A stretch of DNA of 64,000 nucleotides from Aldrovandia affinis (lineage: Eukaryota; Chordata; Actinopteri; Notacanthiformes; Halosauridae): assembly GCA_029706075.1 (NCBI GenBank), contig JAINUG010000048.1, positions 5,775,874-5,839,873 of the forward strand. Direction: 5' to 3'. A program made the position numbers and the translations under genes. How positions within the stretch are numbered: position 1 is the stretch's first letter; each line of letters begins with the position of its first letter. The notes below the pieces were generated by a model that saw only the letters and a program-made list of their open reading frames with translations, did not search any database and had not been told where the DNA came from. Positions 37,561-49,290 of this stretch are shown here, piece after piece.

Positions 37561-40415
37561 AAATTTTGGGGGCAGTTGACTAAACGACTCACCTGCAATA
37601 TTCACAGTATTCCTGAATAAACACACAAAATGACACGCGCAAAAAGTTCATAGGAGCAGCAAGTCTCTAAGGAGGGCAGCAGCCCAGGGATGTCACAATG
37701 TATTTGGAAATCCGTACAGTACATGTCTGCTCATAATGTTACCCGTAATCTTAGTCAAGTACCAAAGTCACCTCACTCATTGTCACACTTCTCAGTATCA
37801 ACTATGTAACATCAGAAAGGGACTCAGATTTTAATTGACAGCACTATTACTCAATCACAGTAAGGCATGACACGGCTGTCATTTTAAGGAACTAAGATTG
37901 GACGAAAGCTCTGCTTCCACTCATGTGACTTTTCATGATTACAACGACTGAGCTCTTAGTTCATTTTTTTTTTATGGAGCCTCTGGTCTTAGATACATTC
38001 GTAGAGCAGACGACAAGCTTCTCTAAGGCAAGTTCGAAATCTGTCTTTTGTATTTTACTTTTGATCAATAGATAGGTCCCTGCTTCTGCCATGATTTATA
38101 GCAAAAAAATATGCAAAATAATGATTCCCTTTGCTCTCACTGGTTTATATTTGTTTATATTTAATTCATTTGAATTATTACTCTTATAATAAACTCTTTA
38201 AAAATGCCTCATTTGCCTACCTGGAGCAGCTTCTAATGACAGCTACATATACATAGCTATGTATACACTGGCTATACACATCTAATTTACTGTAGAGCAA
38301 TCCGACATGAATAACAGTCGTTATATCTGCTTGAGCTGCCTGACAAACAACAAAACAGCATTTTCACTCATTTTTATTTAGTAGAGAAGAAATCTGAAAA
38401 TCACTGTTGGAAAATATAGAAAATGTGCAAAATAACAGCTTTCATACTGAATCCTAATGCAGGCTAATTAGAGACTCATGTTTCTAATACTCTCTTCGCA
38501 CCACAGTCACTTGAAATGGGTTCAACTCCAGAGCACAAAATTTAAATGAATGTTTTTAAACAGTTTATACTCAGTTATTAAAGTCCATGCTAAATAGCAG
38601 AAATTTTACTTTTCTGGTGTCATATACAATATGACTGCTAACCACATATCACTGGGGGGAAGATCATAGTGCGAAAACAAATTGCCTACTTTTTTTGAAC
38701 GTCTAATACACTCGCTGTCTGCAAAACTTTTATGGGCAAGTCGCTGAAATATTTAAGCAAAGGAGGTTATTAAGCTATCAATCCATAATAAATTGCACTG
38801 GTAATGAACAATTTATAATTAACAGCTTAAGAGACCTAATTTGCACAATCTTCTCCCTGTTTTTGGCAGAAATACACATGCACATAAAACATGACATACT
38901 GTATGCATCAACTCCCAAGGTGCACTACGTCACTATCATCGGGGAATGGCCATTAACTGCGAATTTGATCAATTTAGAGTGCTTTGCCCACATTACATAT
39001 TTCAGTTGTTTCAGGCATTTTGCAGTCGCAAAGGAAGAGCAGTCCTTTAGTGAATACACCCGTTTAAAGAAGGAAAATTAAAACAAGTTCTGGGTGCCAG
39101 AAGAACATGTATTTATAACCATGATACTTTTTGTCAAAATGCTTTTGTAAGCCTTGAATCCAAGGCAGAGGATGGACTGCACCCATCTCGCAACAGCTTT
39201 CAGACTTGTGCTCATTGAATTTAAGTTTAATTTGGGGATTTTCCTGGTTGAGCCAGACCCTGTAGTGTGTACACTGTACAGGTATAGGTAGTCAAATTTC
39301 CACTTAAGGCACATCGTCCAATCACATCCATTTTCAACTGAAACCAAGTTGGCAAAACTCTTTCTATCCACGGCTCTGGCCACTTTCTATAAATTGCGCC
39401 AGCAAACATAACAAGTGAGTACTGGTTTTAAGGGACAAACATACCCTGCCTGAGCACCACTGATTTAAAAGTGTGAATTTCAAGAACAGCTCTTCCAAAT
39501 CCTTTCCAACTCTCCAGCATGCTTACACAACTACCGGTAATATGGGCATCATCCACAGTGCTGCAGAGATGCAACTAAAAGTAACAAGTGAGTCGTGAAA
39601 ACATTGCCCTCCGCCTGGAAAAAGAAATGTGTTTGAAATGCGGGGAGGATATTAAAAAAATTGCTGGGAATCAAGCCTTGCCAGAGGGCGAGTTGTGCGT
39701 GTAGAAATGGAGAACAGAGCCAGCTGCGAAACAGAATTACGGTACGTGAGGCATTTATGGAGAGAGAGAGAGGAGAGCGAGCGGAGTGAGCTGCCGCCAT
39801 TAATCACTCACGCTAATCCGCTAATGGGATTACACTGCTTTCTGGTTATTGCACCTCGCCTGACTATTCCAGGGCAAAACTGTGAAAAACCTTGCCAATC
39901 CATATTCTGATTCACAGCTTTTTTTTTCAGCCGTTAGCTACTTATTATCCTAGTTATTATCAAACCCTGTTATTACAGTGTCTTGTTTCTGACTACAATG
40001 GGGGGATGTAGAGGAAAGCGTGAAGGATAGGTCGAAAGAAATGATGAAGAACAAAGAAATGATCAAATAATGTGTTTGAAATTACTGTTGGAATTTAACA
40101 AATGTATGTGATCTGTAAGGGGTCAGGCATGGATTTGGATAGTAAAGGTCAAGTTTCCCAAGGCTTTTTGGATAGATACATGGAGGAGAAATTCACGGAT
40201 GTTAGTAAAAAGGAAGCGTGTCATATCAGGTCCTTGTTCCTATTTCTGTTTCTGAGCGTCTGCTACTGTCAGAAAAAGAAAAAAAAACTGTCATAAATAT
40301 GACTAACTACATCAATAAAATTCTCATCTGTTTCTATGGAAACTCTGAGCCTTGAGAAGGTTACAATTTGCTACTGTGCCCAGAAACATATACATGGGCG
40401 TGCACACACAGTCGC
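37561..40415. other. Non-coding, unique
   Basis: No repeat assigned. 38740-38860 and 39690-39912 read like conserved regulatory DNA. No exon recognised. Confidence 0.5.
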
Positions 40416-41776
40416 ACAAACACACACACACACACACATACATTCACTGAAGTTAAATTCAAGAATGTCCTTATTAGTTTCCAAGCTGCATCTTAAAATT
40501 TCCAATAGAAAAAGCATTGTTTTGATAAATATTTTCATAACCAGTACAGCAACTGCCCAAACAAGCACCACATAACATTAGTTCTACTACCATGTACTAA
40601 CACGGCTCCGGCTGATTTACAATAGTAGTTGTATTAGAGAGTTATGTTGGTTTACACTGAATGGAACAAAGGGTTAATGCAAGCAACAGGGAAAGCTTTT
40701 GCCCCAACTGTAAGTTTGATGGAAAACCGCAGTTGATCTCATACTTTGTTCTGTAACCTGGGGGTGTGGTCTCATTTTGAACCGTAACCGTAGTTTCCTA
40801 GTAATCCCTGTTCCTCACCCCACCATGCCACAACAATGCGTCCTTCCATCAGAAAATAGTAAAGACTAACACAATGGCATGACCTAGTGAAAGCGTGTCG
40901 CTTCTTCCTCCTCTGAGGGAGCCAAGCCAGTTATTCCAGCAGAGTGACTCCAGATTCCGCAGCGTGTGCCATCCTGTCTGGTCCAACCTCTTCAGACTTG
41001 CCTGTCCGGGATTGGCACCCAGGCCACAACCAAAAATGGGGTGAGGGTGTCGGGGGCAGTGCCAAATCTGTGCTTTAGCAGGAAGTACCTCTTGACAGCA
41101 TGTCTATGGCGTAACACATGATAACATATGTCAATGGTGTAATGGTGGGATATGTGTCTGAGGGTTTGAGCGCTGCCTGCTGTATGCCTTATCGTTCTTT
41201 TATATTGAATTACTGTCTCGTTAAATATTGTTATGGATCTCACATGCAGCTTAGGCGACCCTCGCCCTGAAGTTCTGTTACTGATAAGCTGCTGGATCAG
41301 AGCTCAAGGGTGGAATGTCGCTTTGCAACTTTCTTTTTTAAGATTACCCAGACAATGAAAAGTATGATAAGGGCATATTCCATGTAGAGGTCATTGATCA
41401 GGTGTGGATGATCTGATGCCTTTTTAATGAGCTGGATGATTCACCAAATGAGAGAAGGTCCATTCATCGCGAGTGAGTTATGAAGAGCTGACAGCGGCCT
41501 CTGTTATTTTGGGGGGCCTCGACCTCGTTTCGGAGCCACACGGCGAGGCGGAGACCAATCCTCATCTGTGTCTCTCTGTCGCTCTCTCGTTCTATTTTTC
41601 TCTGGCCTGACAGTGAGCTCTCCTTCCCTGATTGCACGCCAGATGACGGCGTGTCAAAAGTGTTGGCAGATTTGTCCCCACGTGTCGCCGTCACCACCTT
41701 GGAATCCGCACTCACGACCTGTGACATTTACATACAGCCTGCGGTCATGATCCCCCTTCCCCCACCCGCCTGCAAT

Positions 41777-41777
<1 letters not shown>
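40416..41777. other. Non-coding, short CA repeat at start
   Basis: (CA)n at about 40420-40438. The remainder is unique. Confidence 0.5.

Positions 41778-41818
<41 letters not shown>
41778..41818. repeat. (CA)n microsatellite
   Basis: Pure CA dinucleotides. Confidence 0.97.
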
Positions 41819-41820
<2 letters not shown>

Positions 41821-44245
41821 GCTTGTTTGCTGGCAGAACAGTCCGGGCTGTCATGACTCACGCTGAGGTTCGTTAGTTTGAAACCTGATGCTGCTTGGGG
41901 CGGTCTGGCAGGTTGGCAGGCAGCAGAGGTCCTAACCCCAGACAGGTGGGCCCCTCAATTTGAATAAGTAGCACGCTAAAAATCAACAGAGGGACACCCT
42001 TTATAGTTCATCTTGACCCTATTTAACAGCAGTATGGCTTTGTTTTGAGCTTTTAAAAAAAAGCTCCAAATGTTTTATTTGGATTTCTGCAGCGACTCCA
42101 CCTAAAATATCTCTGAAAGGGATGAAAATGCTGGGTTCGACAGTTATGTCTCCCCTACATTCCTCTTGTCCTCATGGCTGGAGGCTGACGGGTGGATAAC
42201 GAGGGTGTGGAGCAGGAAAATGTGCCACAAACTCGCGGGGTAGCTGTTTGCAGGAGGCAAGCAGAAAATGGAGGGGAAAAAATATACATTTTTCACTTCT
42301 TGCATGAATTGGCAAAGGCAGACTACCAGCAGCAAAGACACCATAATGGTTGCTTGTTTATAAATGGATAGAAAACACAGGCTTGAGCAAATGCTCTGTA
42401 AATCTCTTCCCCTCCTGGCAAAAATACATTTCTGCCATTGACCACAAGAGGATGCTGTGTTTTAATCTCGTGCAGGTGTATCAGAGCTCAGTGGTGGGGA
42501 TATTGACACTAGTGTATGTGGCTGTAATTATCATCATCAGATTCCTTTACAAAGCAAGAGGCAGGAGCCCTTAGGCGTTTACGTTCACTAACTCACACAT
42601 ATGCTCCCCATTGGTGCAGCATCGCAGCCTGCCAGCCCACACATACTTCAGATGACAACGACGCGGGGACAACCCCGAGACAGATGTTCGCAAAGTGTGT
42701 GTTTATCTGTTCGAGCATTGTTTTTGTTTGTAAAAGTGACAGGTGCTTCTTATCACTTTTGTTTGTGCATATTCTTTTTTCGTTCGCGCCCCTAATAGGC
42801 GCGCGTCCTTAGTATGCGTCCTTAGCAGAAGCGACAGAGGAGAATTGGTTTCACCGCGCTCCGACTGACTTGGCGACGTCTCCATGGCAACGGTTAGTTC
42901 TGACCTTCAATCATCTTCAGAGTGCTCCATCTGGCTGACATTCCGTTATTTGTTAATCATATCCTATATGGGCCTCTAATAGTGCCACTCTGTGTAATTA
43001 CAGGGAAGCGAACAAAGGCAAAGGGGCTAATAATAAAACTGGAGAGCAAACAGGCCTTCATTCCATTTGGGTTTATGCTCTTTATGACTGTCCCTCTCCA
43101 GTCTTTTGGGTTGTGGGCTCTCGCTCTGGATGTTTATCCAGAGAAGGCCACTTGAGTGGTAGTACAACCACTCAGGGCCCAGTTTGCCAGGCACAGCAAT
43201 CATCGACGCTGATGACATTTTGTGTTCCCTTTCTGGCACTTGCGCGATGTTGACGGAAGAGCAGTTACATAACTCAAGAATGTGCACTTGTTAAATACAT
43301 CTCTTTTTATGTAGTTTTGCCTGTGAAAACAGTTTACAATGTGCCATGTTGTGTCCAAGCGCATAGCTATCCATCTGAGTGTGCACACCTGTTGACAGTA
43401 GTGCAAGAAATGTACTTTCTCTTTGCCTCAATTCATATGGTTGCTTTTGAATAATGCCTTTTTTCCCTTCCTCCCCGATGAAGAAAATGAGGTTTTGCCA
43501 TTACCTATTCCTTTTTGTGTAGTTGCTGGTGGTGAAATGTTAATGAGGAAGTCATGCCGATATAGTTTGAAAATAATATCACTCAGCAATTTTGGCATTT
43601 CTCAGATCAACATTAATATCTAATGACATGCCGTTTCCTCTGCTGATAATGAATGGGTTGAAATGTTTGATCTTACCTTGATATTTAACACAGGGTGGTA
43701 GACCTGGGATTCTAGAATGTTTCAGGCTCTCTGTGTCAAGATCATCGAGGTGCTGAGACGACACTGTTTGCGAGAGCAACGGTCAGTGTGTTGGTATCTA
43801 TAGGGAAATTTGGCCCTGAACGTAGGTGTTTCTGGGCTGTAGGTGCACCGGCAGAGTGAGCTACGTGTGTCAAACTGCACCTTAGGCAGCCATAAGGAAG
43901 GAGCCATAGGACCGCAGCTTTGGAACTTTGGATGAGTCCCACAGTTCTGAGAGAAGAATGAAGTGTTACACGCAAGCCCATCCCCAGCCCACCGACCACC
44001 CACACATTCTCTCTGCCACCCAAAGCCTCCCACATAGTGCTATCTAGACACCCTCCACCACGTGTACCAGTTCCTCTGGTGCCTAAAGGGTTGCCTGTTG
44101 ATGAAAAGATGAAGTGTCTGGCTTTTTCTCTAGAGGATACAGAGTAAAAAGTGCCTTCAAAAGCAGTGCTATTTTATATTGTTTTATGTGCATACTGTTT
44201 CACTATCGTAGTCATAGTTCTTTTTCGGCAGCTAATGTATTTAAT
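41819..44245. other. Non-coding, unique
   Basis: Contains a hydrophobic open frame (42476-42574), an RFX-type site (42878) and conserved-looking DNA at 42895-43160. No confirmed exon. Confidence 0.45.
42878..42891. promoter_or_regulatory. RFX X-box motif in a CpG-rich patch
   Basis: GTCTCC-AT-GGCAAC matches the RFX consensus apart from T at the R position. It lies in a patch (42780-42895) with many CpGs, and a MYB-like site (complement of TAACCG) adjoins at about 42891-42896. Confidence 0.4.
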
Positions 44246-44249
44246 TGGA

Positions 44250-44506
44250 CCTCCTTAGCCTCAATGGTCTCATTGACCACTGGTCATTGTGAACTCAGAC
44301 CCTGGCTGGGCCAGAGGAGGGTAGGCTCCCCTCTTGCGTCTGGTTCCTTCAAAGGTTTCTTCCTATTAGTTCCACCTTGGGAGTTTTTCCTTTCCACTGT
44401 TGCCTCGGGCTTGCTTTGGGGGGGGTTCAGGCCGGGGTCTGCTGTATAGCGAATTGTGGCAGATGTTTTGTAAAATGCGCTATACAAAAACATTTTGATT
44501 GATTGA
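44250..44506 (+). repeat. LINE 3'-UTR-like fragment
   Basis: 'ggtttcttcctattagttcc', 'gggagtttttcctttccact', 'aaaatgcgctatacaaa' and the terminal TTGATTGATTGA are the common 3' end of a fish non-LTR family. Confidence 0.7.
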
Positions 44507-46228
44507 GGCAATGGGTATCTTTTCGAAGGTTTATGATGCTCTCATATGTATTTGACCTCACAACCATCTGGTGTTAGGGTGCACTCATTACTCCAACTTT
44601 GATCTTGTTTTTCACAGGAGACATAATAATAATATATAAGCATCAAAATATGTAAGTAGATAATTATAGATAAAAATGTGATTTAGAAGAGGAACTCAGT
44701 TGCAATAACAGAGTGGTGTACCACTCTCTGAGCATGGAGATACTTGATGTAAATACCTGGCAGTACTATGACCCCCATCCCTCACTCTCACGATGTGCTC
44801 AAACGAATTTATCGCTTGTGGAAAAAAATCAAATGATACTAAAGCCTGCCTTTTCTTTCTTTTCTTTTCTTTTGCTCTCTCTCTCTCTCTCTCTGTCTCC
44901 CTATGTGTCTGTCACTTGATATAGACCAGCTAGTCTAACCGTCCACATGCACCGAACAGACAGCTTAAGTATACTCACACACATTATAGACACTATAAAA
45001 ATATACACTGTAAGTAATAAAAATCAGTGGCAGGCCTTGCACACATGGGCCATTTTTTTCCACAGTTGTCTCCCAGTTTCTAAAGTTCTATTGCCTCCTT
45101 GTGTGTATTCGAATGGGCTCGTTATGCCAAACAGTTTATTTAAGAGTCACTCACTTTTGTGCTGTTTCTTTAATCTCACCCGCTTATCTCATTTTACCCC
45201 CCCTCCCCTCCCAACTCCCGTTCCCTCATCTGTTCTCAAGGAGTTCATGCAGAGATCCAGAAGGGAGCACATCTGCCCATACCTCGGGACGCACCGCAGG
45301 CACTGCAGCTGAGAGCGTCAGGCCCGGGGCCTGTTCCGTTCTGATGAGGCGTGGCCCAGGAGTGTGGCACTTCCTGCACCGAGCAACCAACCGATGCTCT
45401 TAATGTAGCCAAGGCATTTTGTCGTCGATTTGTTAAACCCCCCACCTGTCCATCACCATCCTATGCAGGCAGCCCCCCCTCCCCCCCATCGCCTCCTGCC
45501 ACCGGGTCTCCGGCGTTCCGGGGTCTGCCGCTACCACACGGCTCCGCTCCCGCTGTTCGCCTTTGATGGAAAAATGTTTTGTTTCACCCCTTTTTATTCC
45601 TCCATGCCTCCGCGTCTCCGTCTCCATCTCCGTCTCCGCCTGGGGAGGGTGGGGGGGGTTTCGGCTGTCAGCTCCTGGCTTTGCGGCCGATCAAAGACCC
45701 TCTGATCTGGAGGAGAGCGAGTGGCGCCATCAAAGATGCTCGTTTACCGCTCCCTCCATTTGTTTATCTGCCGTTCATCAAAATAATCAGCGCATCTGTA
45801 GTAGCCCAGGGGGACAAGGATCACACTGTACGCCTATGCACAGACAGAAGCACGAGCGCTGCATGAGAAAACAACTGGAGAAAATCGTTAAGAATAAAAA
45901 TGATTTGGGATTTTCTAGTTTTTCAGTGCAGCGAGATTAATTACAAAGAATTTGGACGGGAGGTAGGCTGCATATTAAAGTGTTTAACTGTGCTCTCTCT
46001 TGATGATCTGTACTATAATACCTTTCCAGAAATATGTCATGGAAGAGGCGTCTGATAAAGAAATTAAGATGCCTGTTCCCTCTTCATCCGATGAAAGCCA
46101 ATATAGGAAAAGAATCAGATAAATTATTCACAGAGGAATAGCCACAATCAAACTAACCAGAAGATTTCCACTTATCGGGAGAAGGCAAAATCACAAACAT
46201 AAACATCATTCACTATACACAGAACAAC
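44507..46228. other. Non-coding, unique
   Basis: (CT)n at about 44874-44894. 45240-45680 is GC-rich with poly-C near 45474-45487. 45700-45960 reads like conserved regulatory DNA. No exon recognised. Confidence 0.5.
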
Positions 46229-46705
46229 CATATCGTCACCTTCTTAAAATAATGGCCTAAGTCATATTTTCAAGTTTTTCAAAAAACGGAATAAACTGAA
46301 CCAAATATAGAATATATGATATTTATTCATCATTTCACACAAAAAAGTTATGACAATATATGACTATTGACATACAAATAATGCTGTCTGTCAATTATGT
46401 AACATAAGAGGATTAGATTACTTAGGCCAATTTACGAACATGCCGTTGTGACTTAGGCAATTTTAAACCTGACTTAGGCCAAATTACTTCTGGAGTAAGT
46501 GACTTAGGCAAGCAGCCGCCATCTTGAACGCTTGTCAAATAAAACGGCCTAAGTCACACTCTTGACGTAGGCCATTATACTACTGGGGTAGGAACAGCAT
46601 GATCTTTTCAATTAAGGATGTAGGCAATTTTACCAGAGGTGGTCAGCTCATGAAGAGATGACTTAGGCTGACTTAAGAAGGTTATTTTAAGAAGGTGACG
46701 ATATG
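46229..46705. mobile_element. Inverted-repeat element packed with GACTTAGGC motifs
   Basis: Perfect 24-bp terminal inverted repeats (outer bases CATATCGTCACC…, 46229-46252 and 46682-46705) bound a 477-bp non-coding element. Inside, GACTTAGGC or its complement (exact or one to two mismatches) occurs at about 46254, 46419, 46450, 46471, 46501, 46546, 46564, 46617 and 46660, in both orientations. Superfamily unknown; no clear target-site duplication. Confidence 0.8.
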
Positions 46706-48059
46706 TGAGAATCACTCACAGATACACAGCCACACACAAACACACAGTGACAGTCACCTTCTGTTGTGTCTCACTGGACTGGCAATGGGTCTGCAGTATT
46801 CCACTAAACTGCTTTTTAAAATAATTTAATAGCATACAATCTTATATCATATAATCTAAACTCTATAAATATATTTAAACACAAAAAAGTAACTACAAAG
46901 TGTCCTTGTGTTACACATGCTTGTTCAAAAAGAAAAAAGTGAACCATAGAGAGGACTGTATTCCTGGAATGACCAGCATAATCATCACCAGGGAACAGAG
47001 AAACCGGCAATGGGGACCAGGAGAGTTTGCAGTAGGACAGCCTCACTCATTACCAATCTGTGACCAAGGACTCCCTCACAAACAGCTGTTTCAGATCCCC
47101 AGAAAGGTATTGAATCGCTCAGATTAGGTAATTAATTAGGCCAATTAAGTGGTTTGGAGAACAGATGGATAGGAATCCTGGAAGCGGCTGAACCCTAGAG
47201 GGAAGCTGTTGATCAGGGCTAATTTAGTCCTGAGAGTTCCCATGGCTCAGTGGTGTGACAGTGCTTCCCCCTTGTGTCCAACAAGAAAATTGCATTGGAA
47301 CAGGTAACTGCCATTCTAGTGGAACCTTTCAAAACGAACAGTGATTCTCCAACTTCAGCTGTCTTCCTGGGTAATTATAAATGTGTTACTCAAAAGACCC
47401 ATAAAACGAGCAAATAATGGAGGAAAATATCATTAGTGCTTTCTTATTTCAAGTACCATTCACCGTTTTTTATTGTACCTAGGCTACTGTATGTCAACAA
47501 AATATTATGAATAATTAATAAATGATAAAGTTTTGAAATTGCATTACCATGCTGTAATAAATGACAAGAAGAAGAAGAAGAAGAAGAAGAAGGGTGGGAA
47601 GACGGGTAATGCTCTGCCACCATTTTGTGCCAGAACACTCACCTGAGACACAGAGGGAGGTGTTAATTTGGTCAGTTATACAGTTTATAAATCTTTCTGT
47701 GTATTAAATCACGTGTATTGGTGATACTGTGCATCTTGTCCCATAATGTAGAGAATTGACCAGGATGGACACACAGGAGAAGTCACCCAGGGAAATGCAA
47801 CAAATTATGTTACCCACAGTCCTCTACTGCATCACATTCGCTGGCCCTTACTTATTGACTCCTGTGCCAAGAATCATTTAGTATGACTAGAAACCCCTGA
47901 CTCAGCACATTACAGATTCCCCAGCAGGCCAGTGATGAAGCTTGTGCATATTGCGCTACTTTTTATCTAACCAATTTGTAACCAAGATGTTTTCTTGTTC
48001 TCCCAATTTGGAATGGCTAGTTGAATTTGTAGGCCCATCCCATCCTTTGTCAATTTGGG
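46706..48059. other. Non-coding
   Basis: (GAA)n at about 47561-47592. The remainder is unique. Confidence 0.5.
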
Positions 48060-48335
48060 AGAGAATAGATGTGCATGCTGCCAGTGACTGTGACGTGACT
48101 GTGGAAAAGTACACTCCTTGCACAGCTGGCACAGGCAGACTGATTGCAGATGGCAAGTTCCCCATCAGTTGTCGTTTTTATTCAATGAGATGGGTACAGT
48201 TCCACTGGCTCAATCTCTCCCTCTGTAGGTGACGCTGTTGCCAATTATACCCTGGTAGCCACAGTCGGCACTTCCGCGGTCAGTATTTGACACTAGACCA
48301 GGGGCACATCCATACATGAGCAACCCGACAGCCTA
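48060..48335. repeat. Interspersed repeat (shared with 28470)
   Basis: Second copy of the old repeat described at 28470-28738. Confidence 0.5.
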
Positions 48336-49114
48336 ATATCTCTCTACCTTTCGGCTTTCACATAAAATCTGAAAGCCGCATCAAAGTCATCTATGCCCTT
48401 GATGTTTCCAGCCTCTATGGCTGGAAAGAAGCATTATTATACTATAGTAAATCTCTAGTGGCTTTGCAAAGTGGTTCTGTAATTCAATCCCCCCACCATT
48501 TATATAAGCCTAATCGGAATCACGTACTTCAGTGAATCACATACTTCAGAGAATCCGTTATGTAATTGCATTAATTGCACCTGCACTTGTGAGCGCTGCG
48601 GATCTCATTAACGGCCCCAGCTCCACGTATAGCCAATCGATAGGCGACGAGCTTAATTTTAGCACAGCACTTTGATAGCGCAGACTGAAGAAATATGAGC
48701 ACATAATTGAGGTAATTATCTGCAGTGAGGAGAATTGAACAATAGGGCCATTGTTATTCTTGGGTTCATTTTCATAGTTTTTTTTTCTAATAACAGCATT
48801 GTTGAAATGATGACAGTGATGGTCAAAGGGCTGCGGGGTCATAGCACCCATATGGGTCATCGCATTGAAAATGGGAATGCCAAGCTGCTGCATTAATAAA
48901 AATGAAAAGCAATGGCCCATGAATATTTACAGTTCAATTGTCCCTTATTGAAATGGACACTGGCGTGAACAGAATAGCAATGCCACTTGGTTCTCACCAC
49001 CCACAGATTGTGGGGCACCCTCTCGTCTTTGATGTCACTGTCAACGTCCACCGTGGGTCACAGAAAAGGTTTTCACTCATTTATTGAGTTGCGGGCTCAG
49101 AAAGTTTAGAAAAT
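48336..49114. other. Non-coding, candidate conserved element
   Basis: 48540-48950 is unique, repeat-free and dense in TAAT/ATTA, CAATTA and E-box-like words. No exon recognised. Confidence 0.45.
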
Positions 49115-49290
49115 ACAGTGTCAGGCAATGATAGGGCACTGGCCTCAGTAACCTGAACCTGAAGGTTATTGGGTCAAATCCTGGGTGGAACACGGGGCAG
49201 GAATTTTAATTCCGCACTAGTGGCAATTAAGCTGTAATTGAGTTACAGAGTGCATGCCTTGGTGAGCATTTTAAGCCACTGTGGCTATTA
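49115..49290 (+). mobile_element. Worn tRNA-derived SINE
   Basis: 'gataGGGCACTGGCCTCAGTAACC…' head and 'gttattgggtcaaatcctgggtgg' (B-box-like) followed by 'gctgtaattgagttac'. More diverged than other copies. Confidence 0.5.

Noticed and set aside
45245..45705. Several open frames in GC-rich DNA
   Set aside because: Pro/Arg/Ser-rich composition frames on both strands without splice context or motifs.
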